From Russula earlei (Eukaryota > Basidiomycota > Agaricomycetes > Russulales > Russulaceae): a stretch of 64,000 nucleotides of DNA. Where the stretch lies: assembly GCA_025769875.1 (NCBI GenBank), contig JAGFNK010000195.1:25028-89027 (forward strand), written 5' to 3'. The stretch's first letter is position 1. The number at the start of each line of letters is the position of its first letter. Positions 11,587-21,796 of this stretch are shown in pieces. The notes beneath the pieces were generated by a model. It saw only the letters and a program-made list of their open reading frames with translations, was not told where the DNA came from and searched no databases. Made by a program: the position numbers and the translations under genes.

Positions 11587-12060
11587 GCACACTGTGGGCG
11601 ATCTGAGGGTGAGGGCCAGGACCATCATTGTGGTGGGAACACTTGCAGGGCCAGTGACAGGATTTATCACAATTTCAGGTATGACAGATGGATGTGTCAA
11701 TTGAGAAGTTGGAGTGGAGGAAGCAGGACATACAATCTTTGTGACCTCATGAGCTTCCTGCTGCTGCTTGACTTGTGTGACAAGTGAATGGTCCAGCATG
11801 AATTGGATCGCCTAAGCTGTGGGACATGTGTGCTGTGTGTGATCTGAGGGCGAGGGCCAGGACCGACATTGTGGTGGGAACACTTGCAGGGCCAGTGACA
11901 GGATTTATCACAATTTCAGGTACAAAAGATGGATGTGTCAATTGAGAAGTTGGAGTGGAGGAAGCAGGACATACAATCTTCATGACCTCATGAGCTTCCT
12001 GCTGCTGCTTGACTTGTGTGACAAGTGAATGGTCCAGCATGAATTGGATCGCCTAAGCCA
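11587..12060. repeat. 241-bp tandem duplication
   Basis: Two adjacent units with a 241-bp period: TGGTGGGAAC lies at 11631 and again at 11872, and ATTGGATCGCCTAAGC ends each unit. Identity is very high, so the duplication is recent. A third, shorter match begins at about 12070 (CCGAGGGTGAGGGCTGGGA). Because 241 is not a multiple of 3, minus-strand reading frames that cross the junction shift phase, so they are not a repeated protein domain. Confidence 0.87.
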
Positions 12061-12660
12061 CAGAATGTGCATGCCGCGCACAATCCGAGGGTGAGGGCTG
12101 GGACAGAGGCAATGTATGGAGGCAATGTACGGAGGCAGGGCAGCACCATTGTGGGTGGTGGTTCCATCCACAGAGGTGGAGGTGGAGGTGAAGTTGGAGT
12201 CAGGAATATCCCATGTGAGGGGATGTCCATGTGCTTTATGCCAGGTGTTGTCAGTGCGGAAGGCTTTGACAACTTGGGGATGGAGGAGACCCAAGGCAGG
12301 GTGGGTGTCAGGCACTAGGAGGGAGGGCACAAGAGGCTCCAAGGTGAGGTGTGGGCAGAAGTTGTCAAAGATGTTGAGCACAGCTATTGCTCTTGTTGTC
12401 ATGTCTTGGCCATGGCTGCATGGTCGTCTCCAACTGAGGTGGTGGTGGCATGCATGGGCAATAGCATGTGGCCTGCAGCGTGCATCCTGAGCTATTGGCA
12501 TGTCTGGGTGTGTCAGCAAAAGGCCTGCGATGGTGGTGGCTTCTGCTTCTTGAGGTGGCAGCATGTTCTTCATCATCTGATTCTTTGTGGGTTGTTTTAT
12601 TTGTTCCTTGTTGACATCTTTTATGCAGTGTGGTCTGGAAGCAGGGGTGTGGGTGGCAAG

Positions 12661-13990
12661 CACGAGTTCATAGGCATAAGTGTAGGGGGCACTGGAGGCA
12701 TTGAGATGGTGATACTGACTGGGGCAGTGGGAGGTACAGCTGGTGCTAAAGTGGCTGAGGTGGCGGCTGGCAATATGGTGGACAGAGCTGAGGTGCCAAA
12801 GGACAAGGCTGAGATGGCGGCAGTGGCTGGGGATGCTGGGGATGCGGCGGTGTAGGTACCAGTGCTGATGCTGGTGCTAGTGAAGGTGCCAGTGCTGGTG
12901 CTAGTGCTGGTGACAGTGGCTCTTCCACATCACCGCTGTGTTCCGAGGAGTTAGAGAACTGAGGTGGGGATGGATGAGGCTAAGATGGAGGCAGCAGATG
13001 GGGAGATGGTGGGTGGACCTGACATGCAATGGGCAGGGCAGCAGGGTGTGTGTAAGCCCTTAGCAAGCTGCCGTGCAGCATGACTTCAGTCACACACAAC
13101 TCTTGTCTCACAGGCCATCATACAATCCTCAATGCTCCTTTGGCATCTTGGCAACATACTCAAGCTCTTGGAATCACTTTTAGAATGCCTAGGGGAAAGA
13201 GACAGAACCCAGTGACTCCATCACCTAGGAAAAGGACATCAAAGCATGCTTGTGCAACCCAGGGTCAGGACCAGGACATTGAAGATGTCCATCTGCCTGG
13301 TGGCATCCTCTAAACAATGTTTTCTGTTCAATGTAAGTGGGTTTCAATTTGTGTGGTATTATCAGCACTGACATATGTGGTGATAATCATTAGTTACACC
13401 CACTGCAGCTGCAACAAGAGGTGTGTCGACCTTGTCAACTCCAAGACATCCTTGTGTCACTTTTGACCCTGTTGTGACCACAGCTAGTGGCAGCACCCAA
13501 CAGCTCAATCAAGCTCCAGGATCTGGTGTCGACAATCCTTTCATTAGCTCTGGAAGCTCTGGATCTCAAATTTCCACTGGGCAACACATATGTAGATTAT
13601 GTTATGTAATCAATGAAACTAATTTTTGTTCGACATGGACAGAATATTTCTTCACACGCTGTTGTGGATGATGAAGACTTCAACCTCAATACATCCCCCC
13701 TCTCCTCTGACACTGAAGATGCTACTGTACCTGCTTGTTACCAAGTGGTTTGGGGTCTGGAGAATGCCGGAACACCTGAACTATGGACTGCACCATTTGC
13801 ATCATGCATGTGTCAGATCTTGATCATTTATGTCTGTTGATATCACATTCAGAATGTGTTGATCATATCTTTCTGAAGATGTACTGAAGAAGCAATGAGT
13901 AGCATTGCTTCTGTCCCAGATGTTCCTGTACCACCACGTACGTCACTTCCTTGATTAGAAAAGTACTTATGACACTGAGATTGCTACTAG
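12661..13990. other. Repeat remnant with possible gene fragments
   Basis: The part before about 13060 is low-complexity DNA of the 7724-8480 type. Between 13080 and 13830 there are coding-like pieces on the + strand, such as a basic segment (MPRGKRQNPVTPSPRKRTSK) around 13179-13240 and a Ser/Thr-rich piece near 13423-13600. They may be exons of a decayed gene carried inside the insertion. No domain is recognised and no complete model can be built. Confidence 0.3.
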
Positions 13991-14451
13991 GGAAGCACTT
14001 AATGCGTCCAGCACTGAGATTGTCTACATAGAAGCAACCTCACTTCTATGAGCCACCTTTTGCTTATATAGCACCAACCAGTACTACAATAGCATGAACC
14101 TTATCCCTGTAGGGCTATATAGAGCCCCCAGTCTGTAGCAGTTGAGCCTTAAGCTCAACTTAGTTTGCCAATCCCAAACAGTTGACTCCTACCCTGTTTG
14201 CAGAGCCCCTCTCATCTTGTTGCCATACTCCAGAAGGATCTAACACTCCTTCCCCTCCACAAGTATTGCTTGCTTGACTCAAGCATATCTGCATTGGTAG
14301 GACACATTCATAGACATGACCATTGATCTTATTTAAGGCACTTTGGAGCCTTAACAGCAATAACAAAGCCTGAAGTCAGCTAATCAGTAACCAAATGAGT
14401 AAGCAAGCATGGGTAAGCAATCAGTCATGAACATGAGTCAGATTCCTAACA

Positions 14452-14675
14452 TGTAGGCAAGAAAGATGGCAAATGATGCTATGTCCAAGATTATAGACAT
14501 CTTAATGTGATTACTGTTGAAAACAAAACCCCCCTTCCTCTCATTCCTGAAATCATCACTTGCTTAGGAAGTAAACAATACTTCACTAAGTTTGACATAC
14601 AGTGGGGTTATAATAACATACACATCAAAGACAGTGATCAATGGAAGGCACCATTCAAAACTAACAAGGGCTTAA
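14452..14675 (+). pseudogene. Ty3 reverse transcriptase, continuation
   Basis: This is the continuation of the RT gene broken at 9369. After the duplicated TGTAG it reads VGKKDGK, an in-frame TGA, then CYVQDYRHLNVITVENK, PLPLIPEI, YFTKFDIQWGYNNI and the DQWKAPFKTNKGL stretch. The family has R/L-P-x-x-DYR-LN, PLP and FTK(L/F)D(V/I) motifs here. The FDIQ segment is the first catalytic-aspartate region. The frame is lost after NKGL at about 14675, and the YVDD-containing palm is not found. Confidence 0.87.
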
Positions 14676-16554
14676 TTTGAACCATGGTGGCAAGACTGGA
14701 GTATGCAGAACAAGCACAATTTAAATGACAAATGAAGAGTGAGACTGTTGCAATGCACAAACAAAGTGGGCAATTGAAATAAGCATCCATGCAGGTCATT
14801 TTGAATGCTAGGTTGTGCAGTTGTTCCCCAGAAAGGGGAGGAAAGCTGGTAGTGCAATTGTTGTCACTGTTGGCATGGGTGATGGTGGTGGTCCAAGATC
14901 AAGAAGCAATGTTGCATGATGTTTCAATGTGGCCAGCCTTTGTCCTTGTACTTCTTGAACACTGCAAATGATGTCATATTGACCTGCAAATCAACTAAGA
15001 TGAGGCTCACAGTGTGGGAATGCCATGCCAAGTTTCTAGTATGTTGAGATAAAGAGTAGCCAAAGCGTTGATGCGTCAGCCAAAACTGTCCAGGCGGCCC
15101 ACAGGCCCAGACCACATAAGTGTTTCAGCTCAGTTGCTGCAACACATACAATAGCAAAATTGATAGTGTGATCTAAGACAATTGGTAGCTAGCACATAGC
15201 AATCATGAAAACAATTTGATAGTTACTACAGACAAAATAATTAGGGACACTCTCAGATACTTAAGAGTGTTGTACATACAGTAGATACTTCAGTTTCGTC
15301 TCACAGAAACTGAAGTAAGTACTTACTATCTCACGATCTTATCAGTAGCTGATTACGCGTTGTAGTATCATTTTATTAGGTAAATATGACACAAGTAGTT
15401 TTGTCTCACAGAAACTGAATATCATTTTATTAGATCTACTACAATCTAATCTGCCTTATCACTGCATGATTCAACACAGTAACCCACGGTAGGTGGAGCG
15501 CTGTGCTCTTGATACCATCAGCCCACGAGGGGGTCCGGTGGTCGAGTCACGAGGAAACCGCGTGGATATGATGTTTGAACTGCGGCGCGTAGTCCCGAGG
15601 TCGCGCAAATTATTGTCAGCTTGCATTTATATAAGGACATAAGGACTTGCCCCAAGACGAAGAGGGGCAAGTCGACTCTCGTCGCACCGGACACGTGCTT
15701 ACCTAAAGTGCTTTCACGCTCAAATACTGAGTACGCGGCCGTGACAGCTTGCGTCATTTTTAGCTCCGCCTCGTTTTTTCCGATTGTTTGTAATGCCTTT
15801 TTGTCTTGATAAGCGTGTTGACCTTGGAAATTGGAAAAAGCCCATCGGAGGACCAAACGGACCGATCCAAAACTCAGATGCCTACCCGTACCGCACTGAC
15901 TAGCTCGAATGAACTGTCGTTGTGTTCCTGAACAGTTTTTGTTTATTCGGCGCTCATCGTTATCACCTTCTGATGGATGGCACTTACGGGCACGCGCCGA
16001 GTACGGCCTGGATCACGTGTTTACAACCATCTCCTTTAGTTCCCAATGGAAATGAAAATGAAAACTGAACGTCGGTGGGCCCGCCTTCATCACCACGCCT
16101 TGCTGACGTAGATGATTCAGCACGGCTGCGATCATATGCAAAATCCGACAACCTAGGACTGAGCTCCATGTACATATGCAGTCCCTCTTGCTTCGCTGAA
16201 ATTGATGCTTGTGACCTGCACTTCTTTCAACTGCTCAAACTTCCGCCCCCCTTTCCCGTCCTGACTTTTGCGCCATCAGAGCGTCACGCTGTCGGAGAAG
16301 AAATATGGGCGGCGCTGACGATACCTCTTCAGGGACGGCGCTCGGACAGAACGTGTTGTATTTCAGTTCACTTCCCACCTGGGCAACCATTCCGGCATCT
16401 GGACTGCAGGCCAGGGCCCCGGGTCCCCAGCTTGCCGCCAACCAACCAGAATGCAGGGACTGACGGGTCAGGTGGCATACGCAGTATAAGACCCAGTCTG
16501 TACACCGTAGTACCGGCGCACGAACCTCTGACACCTCAGCCCACCCTCGCAATC
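14676..16554. other. No confident gene; repeats and 5' region
   Basis: From 14676 to 15220 there is AT-rich repeat-like DNA with short frames only. From 15220 to 15480 short sequences recur: TTTTGTCTCACAGAAACTGAA (first copy TTTCGTCTCACAG...) near 15291 and 15400, and ATCATTTTATTAG at 15368 and 15422. From 15500 to 15860 a 112-codon minus-strand frame is open but resembles nothing known. The last 500 bp precede the kinase-fold gene and would contain its promoter; a TATA box is not obvious. Confidence 0.4.
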
Positions 16555-17725
16555 ATGGCGACGCTAGTCTTGACTATGCCCACATCTCCCGAGCTTCCGC
16601 GTAGCTATGAGCACCGTACCCTTCGCGCGCACGAAGCTCATAAAGCTACTGGCCCATCGTTCTCCCTCAGCAACACGTCGTGGCTCAGGGGTCAGTCAAT
16701 CCTGCGCGGGACTCTCTCCTCTCCCCGCGTCACCGTCGACGTAGTGGCCAAGTTAGGCACGACCACCAGCACCATCAACGTTCTCAGAAAAGAGCTCGCC
16801 TTCTACCAAAAACTTCACCGCTTGCAGGGAGTCTGCATCCCCAAGTGCTTCGGATACTTCTTTACCGTGTCTGACGAGCAAACGTTTGGTTGCTTGATCC
16901 TCGAGTACTGTGGCAAGCCCATCCGTTCGATCTACGATAGCCAAGGCGACGTACCTCTTGTTTTGAGGTGCACTCTTGTTCTTGTTCTTGTCCATTATCC
17001 GACCAATTTTTCCGCTGACGTCCTGGCTATTCAGAGTGAACATCATCAACGCGATTAAACGGATACACGACGCGGGGGTCGTTCTCGGCGGGTTTGGAGT
17101 CCTCGACGTTCTGGTCGCGAACACAACACCCTTCATAGTCAACTTCAAGAATGCTTCCGAGAGAGTTTGCGAACGGAGGCTGGACATCGTCAAAGGGGCG
17201 ATCGCGCCTACGCGTGAGCAGTTTGGTTGCCCAGAACTCTATCGACACTGTGTCGACCTTTGGATCTGGAAGCCCCGTGAGCTTTTGCACCTCCACCAAG
17301 ATTCAGCATGTTCGGCTGACTGGCTCACTGATTCAGGCACGTTCACTTTCGAAGGCCAGCGATTCCACGTGGAAGACGTGTCTAGTCCAGCGCAACTCAC
17401 GGAAAAGATCTCGAATGACGCGAAGCCCATCGAGAAATCCCGAGCAGATGCGATGCACGCCACTGTTAAACACCTTCTAGACTTCTACCGGGAAGAGTTC
17501 CCGGGGTTAGAAGGTTATACTTTTTTTACTGGCCCGGTCCTGTCATACATCGTGAGACTGATCGATAACTGCTTTGTAGATTGGCATAAACAGTGGCTGG
17601 CCGCTGGTTCTCCCCTTCCTGCACAGAAGGATACCCGTGGGGGCGGAGAAAGGGACGTTGCGACCGATCTGTGGAATCTCAAAATACCCATTCGTTCGTC
17701 AACGACCATCCAATCATCGTTATAA
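16555..17725 (+). CDS. Kinase-fold protein with degenerate active site
   Basis: Two exons (16555-16967 and 17035-17725) around a 67-nt intron (GTGCAC...TTCAG, branch CTGAC) give 367 aa. The start is the ATG in CAATCATGGCG; longer upstream frames lack support. The N-lobe pattern is visible: VINVLRKE-like helix (here INVLRKELAFYQKL), then CIPKCFGYF and CLILEYCGKPI (hinge). The catalytic loop, usually H-x-A-G-V-x-H-G-D in this fungal family, reads HDAGVVLGGFGVLDVLV, and the usual IIDFD reads FIVNFKNA. Both catalytic aspartates are therefore missing, which predicts a pseudokinase. The C-terminal half has a helical segment ending WHKQWLAAG. Alternative: a gene drifting toward loss. No neighbour suggests a pathway. 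Confidence 0.7.
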
Positions 17726-20700
17726 GTGATCAGAGCGGTCTGAGCGCGCGACGGGGGCGCGAAGAAAACCTGGGAATGTTATATTACATTGATACTTTGA
17801 GGCTGCTACTGCTGGATCGAAGACGACTTGCAAAGGGGCTGTGAAATCATATGAGTACGTATGGAGTTATCGTCGTCGGGAACTAAACAACGTACTGCGG
17901 TGCGCCCTTGCATGTGCCATACCTACTTTTAAGCGTCGTCATGCGCGGGGGTAAGGATTGCCCTTCTCGGATGCCACGGGGCAAGTGGAGCCCAGGGAGA
18001 GATGGAGGGAATCACAAGCAAGGCCGACGCTAACGTCATATACCCTCGAAGAACCCAAATCATCGATCAAATGGAAGAAGAGCACATACCAAATCATGAT
18101 GAAATGATGCAAGCGGGCTCGAAGAAATGCAATAATAGGGCGCCACAAGGCTATCCACGGTTTCCCTTTCGTATAAATACCTTGTTTTGTGCTCGTAGAG
18201 GTTATAACTGTGGGCAACGCTGATTTAGTACTTGATACTCACGCTTTATTCTTTCGTTGAGCACGACGCGACTCATCATGGCGCCCATTATTCCACTCAA
18301 GCCTTCAAGAATGATAATTCCAGGTAGCGGGTTTCTTCTCCATGATTATCAGGACAAAACGTATTGGCGAAGTGCGTAAAAGAGAGCGTGATCGGTTCAC
18401 TGGGCGTTGAACGTTGAGCGTTGGCAGGCATTTCGCTCGCGTCCCGTCTCCGACCAATTACCTAAGCCCACGTTGGTTACCGTCTACCCTCACCTCACAG
18501 TAACAGACAGAAAGCCGAAACAACACCGTGCCCACCCCGTCGCTGTCATGCTGCGCTAGCTCAAGATTGAATGGCTCACGAGTTCATAGATACTCTACTT
18601 ATCCAGCAGCGGGGGAACACGATTTTGCTGCGTTCCGGCTCCTGTTTAACGTCACCGTATCGATGGCACAACACATGCGGGCCCAAGGTGCCAAGTTGCC
18701 ATAATGGCCGTGGCTGACACTGGCATAACCCGCTCTTTCTACTGTAAGTCACACTGGAAGTCTGTGTTCCGACCGCTTTGTGTCGCGCCATCCTCGATAC
18801 CTTGTTACAGTATTGGAAGAACATCCACTCATGCTTGCATCTGTTCAATCTCGGACCACGTCCACCCGCTACGCTCATTGTCTGCTGATACATTCGCGCC
18901 CGCTGCTAGCATTGTCTACTGGTTCCATCCATTGTTCATTGTGAGCGACCGAAGGACACGTTTGGGTGTATCCGAGTCCCAGCCAATGGTGTATCGCATC
19001 AGCCATCCAATTCACCCGACTTCACCTCGTTCAACTCGTGTGCGAGTTTGACGACGTCATTCTAAATGTAGTGATTCAGCTGGCGCTTCGAACGGAACGG
19101 ATTATTTGACTCGGCGCACCCCTTCACGAGCGATCTTCACGGCCGGGTCTCCCTCACGGGCGGTGCGCGCGATGGTGTTGCCCTGGCCCAAAGCAAGGAT
19201 GAATTAAAGATTCGTTACTACTATGATGCGCATATGAATCAACAAAATGGGCACGCGCACCTTGCTGCTCTGGACCTGGGCTTGACCCTCTTGAACGACT
19301 TGGTCGACTTTACCCGTGACGCTGCTGCTCCCCCACTTCCATCTGCCGCCATGCGATTCAGCCAGCAAGGCAGTAAGAAACATGGCTGAGTGACGCACGA
19401 CACATCTTGTCCTTCCTTCAAAGGTTCGCTCATGGTATTTAACGTGGAAGTTCAGAATCAGAACAATTGTTTTTTTGGGGGTGGAGGTATGCAAACATGT
19501 CTTATTTTATAGCACGCGGGTGAACGACGTCATCGCATAGAGTCATAGGGGATAGGGGTTCACATCCGGGAAGGGTTTGTCAGCAGACTTTAGTGTGCTC
19601 GACCTATGAATAATATAATAGACGACAAATGCAACTGAAGTTGCTCCTAAGGAGGGACGTGAGATGCTCTTATATCTTACCACTCTTACATCGCCTGCAA
19701 GCATACATTCTTCTCTGGACTTAGGGCTAAGGACTGACGGACGTTGTGAACTCGAGGGTCTTGAGGGTACTCCCTTTCACCCAGTCGTAGCACCACGGAA
19801 TTCGGTCATACAGCATCGCAACGGAGATTTCTATAATAAAGAACCCCTCTAAGGCACATCTCAAAAGCCGCGCGTCAGTAGTCAGAAGCGCATCAACCCA
19901 TACGGAGAAGGCGAAATGTGAACACCGAGAAGAGAATGAGTGAGATTATAGATCATGATACTCTAGATACATTCGTGTCGGCAATCCGTCCATACAGCAA
20001 AAACGTAGCGAACCATATCCTTCGAACTTGTAGCATTTACATCAGTACTATTAAGACACGGAGCAGGACAGATGAGTAGATACATCTATGAAATGTAGAA
20101 GAGATGCGTGCATCCTTGTTAGGTCAGGGCGATGTCAAGAGTGTACACTGGCAAGTGTTGATCAAAGGCTCGGATGCAAGCGACCAAAGGATGGTGTGCG
20201 CGTCGTGAGGCTAAAGACGGGGAAATAATGTTCGTCAGAGGTCCACCTCGGCTCCCCAAGAACCGGAAGGCGTCCTCGTATCAGGTTGGCGAGGGCAGGC
20301 GGGTCCAGCGTCGGGAGTTGTAAGGAGTGTTCCTTGTTAAGAAGGAGGAGGAGTCGGATGACATATCTCTCTGGAGTGTCGACCGCGTCAAGATTTTTAT
20401 CGCCGTGCACAGGGACGGCGAAGCGCGCTGCCTCTGATGCGATCCTTGTATTTGGAGATCGACTCCTTCAACCGTTCCATCGGCGCCGCAGAACAGGCGA
20501 TGTAGACGACACCGGAAAAGACCCCCATCGGGTTGAAGCGAGCTAGAGACGGCGCGCATGTCGTCACGGACTCCTTCCAGCCGTTCACCGACTGGATAGC
20601 CGTCCCGCACGAGACGTTGCCCTCAAACAGCTGGTGTTCTGAAAGCATGAGAACCCACTGGGGCGAGGAAGCCGGCTACACTGTAAAATGCGACACCGAC

Positions 20701-21576
20701 GTTGCATGGGGAAGGAATCATGATGGTGGTAAGGACGGGGATGGGTGAAGAGATAGGCGAGTAGCGAGGTGAATTGCAAGTAATGAGAGTGTTTGCTGAT
20801 GCTGTGTGTAGGGAGAACCCAGAATCATTTTATAGATGGCGTTTGTGGAAGGGTCGTCGAAGGAAACGTAATGTGTGCCTGACACATTTTCCTGAGGGTG
20901 TACACAAAGTTCGGGGAACAAAGCTCGGGAAGAACAAATGTAGAAAGATGTTGGATTTGCGCGTGCGTCGAGCCGCCGATGTTCTGTGCAGTGGTTCGCA
21001 TGTCACGAGAAAGAATCAAGAACGGAAAAGGTCGTAGAGGCACGTATAGAGACACCGCGGAAGATACGAGCTCAGAGTCGTCGGAAAGTGTTAACACGCT
21101 CAGTTAACGAGTGGTAGCCACTAGCCAAAGCCACACTGGCAGTCCATCATGATACGTCGAGTTGAGGCTACAACCCACCACAAACCACAGGCCGTGCATA
21201 TTGGAGACTCCCAAGTCCGGCCCACTGCAACTTGAAAATGTGAGCCATGTGGCGTCAGTCACCACTTGGGGCTTGGGAGGACGGCCGATGAGGATTGTTC
21301 TGTACCGGAGCGTCCGGACCGTGACCGTAAGTCGCGGCCATCACGTGGTTGCGACCGACCCGACCAAGCACAATCACGAAGCGCAACCCTGGTACCCGGT
21401 GCGGTACCCGCCCACGCATTGTGTTGTTGATCCATGCAGAGATTCAATGCTCGGTGACGATTAACCGTACTTGAATGACGTTTGGCAGACTGACAGAAAG
21501 TGCGATGGGCACAGGACTTATTCTCGTTCCACGTTCGGTCACGCTGGGTTTTGATTTTCTCGTGACTAGCACTACC
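17726..21576. other. Long intergenic stretch, no confident gene
   Basis: Nearly 3.9 kb without a supportable gene. Short frames near 18000-18220, 18576-18893 and 19204-19494 lack domains. On the minus strand 20162-20648 two overlapping frames read well across a 1-nt shift near 20435 (KYKDRI, then ASEAARFAVPVHGDKNLDAVD), which might be a decayed gene, but the family is not recognised. No strong repeats or tandem arrays were noticed. Confidence 0.4.
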
Positions 21577-21752
21577 GTAGGAGCTATTTCACGTTCTGAC
21601 AGCTCATAACGATGGCACTGATCCTTATATGGTCCTGCTGGGCAAGGGTCGCGCCCAACTATTTGTAGGAGCTATTTCACGTTCTGACAGTTCATAACGA
21701 TGACACTGATCCTTATATGGTCTTGCTGGGTAAGGGTTGCGCCCAACTATTC
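21577..21752 (+). promoter_or_regulatory. 88-bp tandem duplication upstream of NLR gene
   Basis: Two adjacent 88-bp units (21577-21664 and 21665-21752) differ at a handful of positions. Each contains GGAGCTATTTCACG, TCATAACGATG and a TATA-like CCTTATATGG. The second unit ends 44 bp before the ATG of the NLR gene at 21797, so the core promoter itself appears duplicated. Which unit is used, and whether the copy changes expression, is unknown. Confidence 0.65.
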
Positions 21753-21796
21753 CCCGTTTTCTCCTACCCACAACATCTTAACACTCTCTAATTATT

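Larger units (their letters stand above)
9370..14451 (+). mobile_element. LTR-bounded insertion splitting Ty3 RT gene
   Basis: The insertion starts TGTTAAGATTC and ends TTCCTAACA. It is flanked by TGTAG on both sides (9365-9369 and 14452-14456), and removing it joins the two halves of the RT gene. The first 400 bp (9370-9773) are an LTR related to the solo LTR at 7183-7718. The last 100 bp share that LTR's GTAAGCAATCAGT-rich tail, but most of the 3' LTR is diverged or replaced. The inside is a mosaic: a reverse LTR at 10110-10637, tandem duplications at 10958-11119 and 11587-12060, and low-complexity DNA. No intact gag or pol was recognised inside. Confidence 0.75.

Noticed and set aside
15480..15580. 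Possible tRNA-like B box (GGTGGTCGAGTCAC)
   Set aside because: No matching A box or cloverleaf arms could be drawn.
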